From Mesostigma viride (lineage: Eukaryota; Streptophyta; Mesostigmatophyceae; Mesostigmatales; Mesostigmataceae): 64,000 nt of DNA. Under the pieces are notes generated by a model. It had not been told where the DNA came from. It saw only the letters and a program-made list of their open reading frames with translations, and ran no database searches. The DNA lies in assembly GCA_009746045.1 (NCBI GenBank), contig RPFO01000873.1:37036-101035 (forward strand), given 5' to 3'. Each line of letters starts with the position of its first letter. The first letter of the stretch is position 1. The position numbers were made by a program, and so were the translations under genes. Of this stretch, positions 10,559 through 64,000 are shown piece by piece.

Positions 10559-11370
10559 ATTAATTAATTAATTAATTAAACTCGTGCTCCCCTTGGGGAG
10601 TCACGGAGCACCGAAGTGCTTTTAATCCCTGTGTGTGCTCTACAGGAGAAAGGGCAGAGACCCCCAGTCTCCTTCATGCCAAACCGGCATGCCACAGCTG
10701 CATTCGGGCGCGCTAGCTAAACGGACACGCTAACGATCCGGCAAACTGTGGGTGCAATAAGACCCATGTTGTAAGCGTAGCATAACAAGTACAGCGTGGG
10801 CAAGTAATCTGAACATAGCCAGGGCGTAGCATGGCTGTACTAGGACTAGGCTAAGGCTATCAAGGAGACAACCAGCGCAGGCCAGATCGAAATCGGGAGA
10901 ATCCGGACCATGGTAGCTCGAGCCTGCCGTTATCTTGTCCGCGTGTTCGAGTCGTTCAGGATGATGAAGATGAAGGGTGATGGAAATGTGTATCCGTGTG
11001 CATTGAAATTATGGCTGGCTTACGTGTAGAGCGACTAGATGACCTAGACGGTGGGGCCGGAAACAGCATGCTTGATCAGGGCGTGTGTTTCGAGCCTAAC
11101 TGGCCGGGAGTGTCTAGTGGTGAGCACTATTGCTGCGATCGCTCTCCCACCATTTACGAGGAAATACCCGCAAATGGAAAACCACTGAAAAGGTCTAGCT
11201 AGTCAGTCATCACGTTAGCCATGCCATGATTCCAAGCGTCCAAGAACTGCACACGGTGCAAAGGCAAAAAGCCGGAGGACAGCACTTTCAAATGTGAGGC
11301 TGTGGCTGGTTGTGTACCGTGCGTTAGCGGCACGTGACTAGGTGTGTTGGCACAGCTAGGCAAACATTCT
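10559..11370 (-). mobile_element. 812-bp LINE- or SINE-like insertion with TTAATT tail
   Basis: Starts with a (TTAA)n tail at 10559-10580, followed by CTCGTGCTCCCCTTGGGGAG, and is bounded by a 10-bp duplication with one mismatch (10549-10558 and 11371-11380). It includes the repeat 11025-11297 and the 20-mer AAGGAGACAACCAGCGCAGG (10862-10881). No coding motif is recognised. A similar tail-proximal sequence recurs at 15424-15470. Confidence 0.7.
11025..11297 (+). repeat. Repeat copy, inverted relative to 4073-4345
   Basis: The partner of 4073-4345, lying inside the 812-bp insertion. A 68-residue open frame across it (10996-11202) has no recognisable motif and is not called a gene. Confidence 0.85.
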
Positions 11371-11507
11371 AGGTCAAATTATGCCGCCCTGGTTGGCCGA
11401 GCCGCTGGGGACCGGCCATGCAGACCAAGGGCGGTGTCGACCTGGCTGGTGCGAGCAAGATGTCCTACAAATGCTATCCTACGCTGCCTAATCTCATCCG
11501 AAATACG
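11371..11507 (-). mobile_element. LINE-1' segment c
   Basis: Reverse complement of about 9631-9765 of the full-length LINE (the region encoding RISDEIRQRRIAFVGHL). It is the most 5' piece of the oldest LINE-1' copy, whose three pieces lie at 4639-4918, 10431-10558 and here. Confidence 0.85.
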
Positions 11508-12389
11508 ACGGCGATGGCGGCAGGTAGATCTCGCCAGTTTTCGCGCGAATTTCAGTGGCTGTTGGGTGGCACGACCATGATGATGCGTTCAAAGGTTGAT
11601 AATTAGGTTTCTACGAGTTTTTTTAGGTTTCTGGGGCAAAGGAAACGTAGTTTTTTCCAGTTTCTCACCCAACTTTCATGCAGAAACCCTGGAAACCGGC
11701 ATACATATTATACGGCAAGACTCGGGTCTGCTGCAGCACCATGCTTGGTATTTCCATGGTGTTTCGACTTCTTGACACATGTTTGTTCATTTCGAACGCC
11801 CGGACTCTCGGCTAAACAGAGATTTGTGCAGACTTTTATTGGGTAGCTCCGGGCATGATTAATTAATTAATTAATTAATAGACACGTGACTGCGTCACGT
11901 GAGCATAAGCCCTCAGTGGGAGCGGAACATGGGATGGAATGGATGGTATAAGCTATCTAGGTCCTAGTTACAGGGGTGTGGGCACCGCGGCCCGAATCGC
12001 TATGAATGCCATACTTGGTCACACGCGGAGCCCCCACAGGCTTGGGGGTGGTCTCCTTCATCACTACTTGCCATCTATCCTTGCGCACCATCTGCCTCCA
12101 TATCCGGGCATGATGGTGCCTGCAAAAAGCGAAAGGCGTGACCGTGGCTATTGCTACGGTATGCTGTATTTTCCTGGAAATGGCCTCTGCCACCGGCTCA
12201 ATAGTGCTTGCAGGCGTAAGTATATATCTCGTGTTTCTACCTAGTTTCTGCCAGTTTTCCACTTATTTCTACCGACCTCTGCCCAGCCTCTCTAAGACCG
12301 CCATCCCTATCGACGTTGCTTGCATGTCAGCCATAGCAGGTTGCAGTTGTGCAGTATTTAGGTGCTGTATACGTCGTCAAGCCGTGCAT
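11508..12389. other. Transposon-derived DNA without a recognised gene
   Basis: Holds a (TTAA)n tail at about 11859-11879, followed by the short inverted repeat CACGTGACTGCGTCACGTG. This marks another LINE-type 3' end. Nothing else is recognised. Confidence 0.5.
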
Positions 12390-12791
12390 ATATATCGTGA
12401 GGGGGGTGGCCGGCATCTGCTTATTGACGTTTCGGTGGCGCGGCCCTTGGCTCTTAGCCACGTGGCTGGGGCCTCCCTCACGGCAGGTTACACGGCGGAC
12501 CGGGCGGAGCGGGCCAAGCTCCTGGCCTACGGCGACGTCGGGCACCATCGTGTGGTGCCCTTTGTCCTGGAGGAGTTTGGGGCCATGGGGCCCCTGACCT
12601 CCGCCTTCTTCAAGGAGTGTTGCCGGCTCCGGGAGGACCGGCTGGACCTAGAGGGCCAGCGGGCCCCATGGTCGGCGCGGACCTGGACGTCATATTGGCG
12701 TCAGCGCTTGTCGGTGGCGCTGACTCGGGCCATGGCTGACATCATGCTCCGCCGTACGCGGGCTGATTTTGCGGTGCAGCAGGGCTATTAG
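12390..12791 (+). pseudogene. LINE ORF2 C-terminal remnant
   Basis: Open to TAG at 12789-12791. The stretch GGGRHLLIDVSVARPLALS, with the following AERAKLLAYG and VPFVLEEFGAMGP, resembles the conserved C-terminal region of plant and algal LINE ORF2 proteins (a (D)VTV...P-type segment followed by an F.(V/L)E.FG block). No endonuclease or RT motif remains, so it is 5' truncated. Confidence 0.6.
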
Positions 12792-13061
12792 GTTCCTCCC
12801 GTTAGGCGTTTCCATTGGTCTTATCGTAGTATAGAGCTTTGACATGGCTCTGTATATAGGTTTATAGCTGGGCGTTTGCTTTGGTTTGAGTGATTTCACT
12901 CTGCTGTAAGTAATTATATTTTTAATATATATATCGTGAGGATTGGATGTTGATGGTTTATACTGCGTTGATCAGGTGCAAGAAGATCAGCTAGGTGCCC
13001 ATAATCATGGTCAGTATAATCATGTGTTGTTAGCACTAATCTTGCCACCATTTGCTATAGC
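12792..13061. other. No gene seen
   Basis: A/T-rich DNA after the ORF2 remnant with a short TA-rich run near 12920-12940; probably LINE 3' UTR or unrelated flank. Confidence 0.4.
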
Positions 13062-14318
13062 ATGCATTCCGGCCAGCGTCATCTTTGCCTGCATGTAAGC
13101 TCATGGATCACTCAACCTATCCAAGCCTTGCATTACAAGTGCCTCTTTCTATCAGTATTGCACGCGTGTGGAATGAAGCTCCGCGACATCGACCAGCACC
13201 TTAAGGACAATGCAATCGCCATCGAGGTCCTGCAAAACACCGCCGGCCTCACCGCCCAGGCGGTGAAGGACATTGCCGCCAAGCCCGCCCCAAGTGGCCT
13301 CAGTGGCTGGCGATGCTCCTCCCATCCCGACCTGGGCGGACATGCTTAAGCAGCTAGCACACCACCTCCACCACCTCCGCCGTCGCAGCACAGCTCCAGC
13401 AGCAGACGCTCGACCTCCGCGAGGAGGCCCAGCTCGCCAAGCGTAGCCTCAACGTCATCGTCAAGAACTTCGACATGGAGGAAGGTGAGAATTCCGAGAA
13501 GCTTACGCGTGCGTTTGAGAGAGAAATCCTTGGTCGCATGGGCCTTAATGGTGAGATCGAGCTGGTCGCCCACCGCCTTCCCCGCGCGCGGGGAAAGGCA
13601 GGGGCGCCCCCGCTCCTCCTCACCTTTAATAACCCGGCGGACAAGATTTCTTTTCTCAGACGCCGCAAGCGGCTCGAGAAGTCTCACTTCACCCTTGACG
13701 ACGACTTGACCCTGGCGCAGCAACAACGGCGACGGGAGCTATGGCCGACCTACCTCCAGCTCCGGCAGCCGGTGTACTGGATCGAAGGGAGCGGCCATCT
13801 ACGTCGACCACAAGCCCTGGCATGCGACCCCTGCGGCCCCAACGACTCCAGACGCCCCAGCTTATTAGGGGAATACAGCAGTAGTAGTGTAGAATAGATA
13901 GACCGTGGCCATGTTGACATGTAAGCGGCCTCCTACAGGCTCTATACCAGCTGAGTCACGAGTATTATTTAGCCATGTACATGTGTGCCTATGATGTGCC
14001 ACACTCCAGATGATGCCTAGCTTTATCTAGTTATGCTGTGCCCATGCAGAGAGCTGCTCTCTGCTGAGATGCCACGCTCTAGCTCTTGTATAGCTACGCT
14101 GATCTTCCCCACCTATGACGGGCTCCCCTTAGCTGGGTGTTGCCCGAGACTCTGGGTGGTGCAGGTGCCCTGGTGCACCTAGCGGCAAGTGTCGTTTACA
14201 TTCCCACACTTGCAGGAAGTAGCTTAGAATGTATTATAGGCCATATGCCCCTTCTCAAGGGCTATGTGCTACATATACTCCCAACGGAGTTATGTTCCTA
14301 ATTAATTAATTAATTATG
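13062..14318 (+). mobile_element. LINE-2 copy with ORF1 joined to 3' UTR (no ORF2)
   Basis: A broken ORF1 (13173-13897) is followed directly by the LINE-2 3' UTR (13898-14299) and a TTAATTAATTAATTAATTA tail to 14318. There is no endonuclease or RT sequence between them, so it looks like an ORF1-only derivative or an internal deletion. The 3' UTR identity rests on the match of 13970-14265 to the inverted copy at 10136-10430. Confidence 0.7.
13173..13897 (+). pseudogene. LINE-2 ORF1 remnant
   Basis: Two frames are needed. MKLRDIDQHLKDNAIAIEV opens the first; the second is read from about 13365 through LREEAQLAKRSLNVIVKNFD to a TAG at 13895-13897. It parallels the LINE-1 ORF1: helical region, then NVIVKNFD (compare NMVIKGFQ), then HFTLDDDLTLAQQQRRREL (compare DFSLDEDYTTAQLKAR). 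The frame changes between about 13290 and 13365. Confidence 0.75.
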
Positions 14319-15404
14319 GAATGCAAACCCAGCACCTCCCTTCCCACGAGGCATGTGCTCAACACGTTGTGAGAGTGGATGATGCTTTGGCTATGGCTGC
14401 CTGATGCAGTCATATTAGGTCATCCAGTCATGATGTTTGATGCATGTTTGATGCTGTATATAACTTATACAACACCTTTTTTCAACGTTTTGACCCTCCA
14501 AGCTCACTATGGCCCCGTTTATGGGGCTCGTGTCGTTGCGTCATGTTGTGAAGGGCTCTCATTTTCGCCACTGCGTTGTACTGCGTTGTGTTTGTGATGC
14601 TAATGAAAAATAGCCCCAGTGGCCCAATGCGCCTGAGTTTTGTTCCACAAAGCCTGCATATGTTGCCCATAGCTCGTTCAAGAAGCAAGATTTTTTTCAT
14701 GAACCATTTGTGAATAAGCACATGACTTGTGACCTAGGGTCAACAAATCGCGGTCATGGTCAGCCCCCCCTGTATTCAAACCAGAATATCCCTCTAATGA
14801 ATTAGCATGTTGTAGGTCGACTGAGTAGCTCAAATTGTTTTATGGGCTTTCAGGAAAGTATCAAAGAGACAACCAGCGCAGGAAAGTATATACATGACCA
14901 TGAATCGTGGTTCTCGGAACATAGTTTCTTTATAGTGAGATGGAAGGGTAGCCGCTATAGCTAGGTTATTGGGTTTACATGACATACCTTTTGAGGCCGG
15001 TGCGGCCTGATCCGGATCAGTCGTGGCCAAAGCTTCATGGCCGGCCAGTTTTTCTTGGCCAGGTGGCAGGAGCTACGTTGAGATATAAACCTGCCACTGT
15101 CTAGGTTTCTTGGCTAATGGCGTAGTGATTAATATATAGATCTAGATTCTTTCTCTCACGCAATATGTGACCTAATAGCCCCGGCAGCCTTACGTAAGCT
15201 GCCGGCAATTAGAACGCCACATTGCGTCATTTGTTCAGACGCAACAATTGCGTGGCGAAAAAATGCCGTCCGGGCCAAGGCCGCATGACACGCAAAAAAG
15301 GACAAAAACAAACGGGCACCTAGCTTAGGTCGGCCTCTTTTCTTTTCCTTAGGTGCTATACACGTTCTAAAAAAAGCTTACAACGTGATATATCGCATTC
15401 TAAT
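14319..15404. other. Intergenic, transposon-derived, no gene
   Basis: Only short frames with no recognised motif. It contains the 20-mer core AAAGAGACAACCAGCGCAGG at 14863-14882 and a short inverted repeat near 15183-15207 (GCCGGCAGC type). Confidence 0.5.
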
Positions 15405-15422
15405 TAAAAAAACACGGGTTAA
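15405..15422 (-). repeat. TTAA/CCC end, mirror of 4385-4402
   Basis: On the minus strand reads TTAACCCGTGTTTTTTTA, followed inward by a GCGATATATCAC palindrome-like stretch (15379-15400). It pairs with the end at 4385 about 11 kb away. Confidence 0.5.
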
Positions 15423-15423
15423 G

Positions 15424-16207
15424 TAATTAATTAGTCTTGTGTCCCCATTGGGGGACCACGGAGCACTGAATTCCCCAATTAATTTAAGATATAGTGGACG
15501 TCTCCCCAAGACGTCAATGTGTACATGTATGTCTGGCACAGCTAAATGTATTTCCTCAAGCAAGTTAGTGCGTGAACATGCCCTGAAGGCATGTCGACAA
15601 TGCTTTCTGACGACAATGCACTGAAGGCATGCCACGGCTTCCTCAGCAGGGTCCAAATGTGCTCACCCTGCATCTCATTGCCTTGCATGGCCAACATACA
15701 GTCACTCACGCCTTAAGTTGTGTTCAGTTGCTTAGGATTTCGGCATTTCAAGTTCAAAGTAGTTCAGAATAGTATGTCTTTAGTTCAAACTAGTACAATT
15801 CAGTAGAGCCATTCAAGTTGGGTTCACACCTTAAGTTGGGTTGACCCCTCGAAACCCTCGAACCCAACTTTGGCCGTGAATGACTATATAATACAGAGAA
15901 CAGGAGAACTTACAATGTGCCGGCTTCAACTTGTCCGGTTTTATATCACAACACTTATTAGTAGTCTACAGCCAGCACTATGCTAATCTCATTAGATTAG
16001 CATAGTACTCCATGGCATGCCCATGCGCATGACACGCAAGTACTTACTTACCTACTTACTTACAGCCAGCAACGAAAATCCTACTATGATTGCCATGCAC
16101 TCGCCAACGGAGGCACATGTATCATGTGTTAAGGCCTTTGCCTGGAAATGCAGAATGACCACTGCCGCACGCCAAAAAAACACATATCTCATGCGCCACA
16201 TGCATCC
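15424..16207. other. Repeat tail and 3' flank of the kinase gene
   Basis: Starts with an AATTAATTA tail followed by a GTCCCCATTGGGGGACCACG stretch like that at 10577, a minus-strand LINE/SINE-type 3' end. The rest is taken as 3' UTR and flank of the kinase. TGTAA (a poly(A) signal in many green algae) occurs on the minus strand at 16060-16064 and 15910-15914. Confidence 0.45.
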
Positions 16208-60826
<44,619 letters not shown>

Positions 60827-60872
60827 GACGGCATGGCATGATATGTGAGGATTGATGTGGGGGCGGCCACTG

Positions 60873-60882
60873 GTTATATAGA
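60873..60882 (-). promoter_or_regulatory. Possible TATA box of the kinase gene
   Basis: The minus strand reads TCTATATAACC, about 47-56 bp upstream of the proposed ATG at 60826. The spacing would allow a 5' UTR of 20-25 nt. This is inference from sequence alone. Confidence 0.4.
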
Positions 60883-61069
60883 ACGTGCACCGTATGCATT
60901 GGGACAGCACAAACAGACCTACTCGGAATGCCGACCATGCATATGAATAGCAGCGGTTGTGTAGCGTTACTACTACAGGTGCACATGGCGGTCGGGTTGG
61001 ATGAGGGCTGTCAACCGATCATGGGATACGGTGGCTGGGCAGGGTGGTGTTCTGCACACAACAAGTTAA

Positions 61070-61417
<348 letters not shown>

Positions 61418-61430
61418 ATAAAATACATAA

Positions 61431-61443
61431 AGAAAGAAAGAAA

Positions 61444-61488
<45 letters not shown>

Positions 61489-61980
61489 GAAGGAAGGAAG
61501 GAAGGAAGGAAGGAAGGAAGGAAGGAAGGAAGGAAGGAAGGAAGGAAGGAAGGAAGGAAGGAAGGAAGGAAGGAAGGAAGGAAGGAAGGAAGGAAGGAAG
61601 GAAGGAAGGAAGGAAGGAAGGAAGGAAGGAAGGAAGGAAGGAAGGAAGGAAGGAAGGAAGGAAGGAAGGAAGGAAGGAAGGAAGGAAGGAAGGAAGGAAG
61701 GAAGGAAGGAAGGAAGGAAGGAAGGAAGGAAGGAAGGAAGGAAGGAAGGAAGGAAGGAAGGAAGGAAGGAAGGAAGGAAGGAAGGAAGGAAGGAAGGAAG
61801 GAAGGAAGGAAGGAAGGAAGGAAGGAAGGAAGGAAGGAAGGAAGGAAGGAAGGAAGGAAGGAAGGAAGGAAGGAAGGAAGGAAGGAAGGAAGGAAGGAAG
61901 GAAGGAAGGAAGGAAGGAAGAAGAAGGAGGAAGGAAGGAAGGAAGGAAGGAAGGAAGGAAGGAAGGAAGGAAGGAAGGAA

Positions 61981-62054
<74 letters not shown>
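61431..62054. repeat. (GGAA)n / (GAAA)n purine tract
   Basis: About 620 bp of tetramers, mainly GGAA in the middle and GAAA at the edges. With the preceding tract it gives about 0.95 kb of nearly pure purine on one strand. It abuts the inverted-repeat element at 62057. Confidence 0.97.
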
Positions 62055-62056
62055 AA

Positions 62057-63534
62057 TTTCTGAGCTATCTGCTCATTTTATAGTTTAATGTTGCGGCGGG
62101 CTCAAAGGGGGCCGATCTGCCGCCTGTAGCGTAGCTCTACCGTACGTCACCTACACCATGTAAGGTGCTTGTTGTTACTTAGGACTAGAGAGAGAAAGGG
62201 ACCGGCGGTGCGCCGGTACTAGTGCCTACTGGCAACCGTGCCCGCCCTTGATTGAGGGGGGCGCGGCGCCTTGAGACATGTGCTTTGTTTTCCATTTTCA
62301 CACCGTACTTAGAGTGGTGTGGTGAACGTAGGGAGGCCTTTTTGCAGCTTTGTCGACGGCCCATTCTGGGGCGTGTGTGCACTGCTATGGCGGTGCCGAA
62401 TGTAAATCACAGCTTCCGGCCTCCGAATTATTATTCGGGGGCCTGTTTTATTTAAAGTTATGACGGCTGCGCGACGGGGGTCGGCAGCACCCCAAGAATT
62501 TGCCATTCGAAGTGCGGGCGGTAGCTGCCAGTGCCAGATTGTGTATTTTTGCTCGCCCGTTGTACTCGCCACCCCGAGCTCGCGGGAGGGGTCTGGATAG
62601 ACGCGGGAGTGACTCTTGATCGGACAACTAAAGCGGGGCAATCGTGACCAGTGCTTGGGTGGCAACAGCTACAGGCGGAGGGGGATTACGCCTCAGGCAA
62701 ATTCGCTGGGTATCGGATGCGCTGGGCCTGGCTAATAAATGTCGATAGTGCATGAGGGCGCTATGCGAGCAGGAAGAAGGCGGAGCCGAGCCCAGGCCAG
62801 CACAGGAGCGGGGTGGCTGCAGCCCCAGCGCCAAGGGGGGCAGCACCCTAAACAGCCTAACATTTCCTCGTGCTAATTGAGTCGGCAGCGGCCGGTGGCC
62901 AGGGCGGAATGGCGGGGTCGTTGACGCGTAATTTAAGCGGGGACGAGTTGTTGGGACTGACGGTGCACAGCGGGGAAGGGGAAGGATGTTAGGGCGGGGC
63001 ATGGTGCCAAGGCGAGGGGGGAATTCAAGCCGCAGCGCGGTTTCGGGGGTAATCCGTAAGGAAACCCCCATGGTTTGCGCAGCTTTCCTGAAAAAATTTT
63101 CCCCTCGCGGGGTGCGTGGAAAACGCGAAGGCTCCGCTACGCCCGCCCAAAGGCGGCGGGCTCCGCATTGCCTTTGCCGTTTTCACGCGCCCCCCTCGAG
63201 GGGGGGGGGGTGCGTGTGGAACCCGGCAGTACGGTCCGGCTTTGTTTTAAGAAAATGCATTATATACCATAATAAAGCTCCACTCGGCTGCGGCTGCGCC
63301 AAGGCTCGTGACACCATGGCGATGGTGAGCCTTGGCGCTAGGAGGTCCGCAGCCATCATTATCACCACGATGGGGGGTAATGGAGCCAGTGGCAGTGGCT
63401 CTACCCTCGCTAAGTAACAACAAGCACCTTACATGGTGTAGGTGACGTACGGTAGAGCTACGCTACAGGCGGCAGATCGGCCCCCTTTGAGCCCGCCGCA
63501 ACATAACTATAAAATGAGCAGATAGCTCAGAAAA
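62057..63534. mobile_element. 1.48-kb element with about 122-bp terminal inverted repeats
   Basis: 62057-62181 and 63411-63534 are near-perfect reverse complements, starting TTTCTGAGCTATCTGCTCAT. The interior is GC-rich with no transposase motif, so it is a non-autonomous DNA transposon. The target duplication is obscured by the purine tract on the left. Confidence 0.88.
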
Positions 63535-64000
63535 TAGGTGCTGAAGCTAAGGTCCATTGGAGTGCCTTCCTACCAGAAGAAACAAGTTTATTACAATAAA
63601 GTGTGTGCAGGCTTTAACAGTTGAGCCTAGCCACACCCTCAAAATCATTGTACAAGTCATTGTCAAGTTAGGCCCGTTCACCATGCTGGGCCCAGCACAT
63701 TGCCCCCTTGGTCCAATCTTGTCCCACATCACCATCTCTGGCCACCCAGGCCGTTTCCAGCCCTGGTGGTAGGACGCAACCACTTGGAATGCTGGGCTCT
63801 TGTTGGCATGATGATGCCCCCCTTCCCGCCCCCGTGTGGCCGCTACGGTCTCCCGGCGACGCAGGGCGGAGCCACATGCGTTCCCCTTCTTAGAGGGGCG
63901 CATCCCAGTGCTGCCGCTTTAGGACTTATGCCACCTGGGAACGTCTCCAGCTCACCCAACCACCATCACCAGCCCACCGGCAAAGCCGCTGGAATTTACC
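63535..64000. other. Flank upstream of the kinase, no gene seen
   Basis: Short frames on both strands with no recognised motif. This could be the edge of another gene. Confidence 0.4.

Overview
This is a window of nuclear DNA from a eukaryote of the green plant lineage, most likely a green alga. Two split genes carry this reading: the last exons of a plant-type soluble starch synthase (closest by motif to the SSIV class) and a plant-type membrane hybrid histidine kinase of the AHK1 architecture. Both have short exons, long GT-AG introns and GC-rich coding DNA, and they sit among abundant microsatellites, minisatellites and transposons. The species cannot be named from the sequence.

Layout. 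754-3589 (+): four terminal exons of the starch synthase; its 5' part lies outside the window. About 3.7-15.5 kb: a transposon cluster holding a full-length LINE (4974-10125) inside an older LINE fragment, itself inside a still older one, with target-site duplications readable at each level. It also holds remnants of other LINE copies and a pair of TTAA/CCC transposon-like ends about 11 kb apart. 60826-16208 (-): one very large gene of at least 20 exons for a hybrid sensor kinase (N-terminal membrane anchor, Cache-like sensor, second membrane helix, HisKA, HATPase, degenerate receiver, canonical receiver). It is about 44.6 kb long, with only about 4.6 kb of coding sequence seen. The two genes converge tail to tail across the LINE cluster.

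The kinase introns hold most of the other features: a piggyBac element with TTAA duplications (43513-46433), a 493-bp hAT-like MITE with an 8-bp duplication (42163-42655), a tandem pair of a 1.4-kb repeat (39118-41104), a 2-kb array of a 43-bp minisatellite (49590-51607), a 440-bp CAG/CGG tract, a 98-bp near-perfect hairpin and several smaller minisatellites. Upstream of the kinase lie a 0.95-kb purine tract and a 1.48-kb element with long terminal inverted repeats (62057-63534).

Biology. The kinase keeps every catalytic motif (H, N, D, F and G boxes, and the receiver DD/D/T/K residues), so it should be a working phosphorelay sensor. The starch synthase is a plastid enzyme. Nothing in the sequence links the two functionally; they are neighbours. 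Protein similarity calls rest on motif recognition by eye. Splice sites were chosen by GT/AG, frame and phase continuity, which holds across every kinase junction except one.
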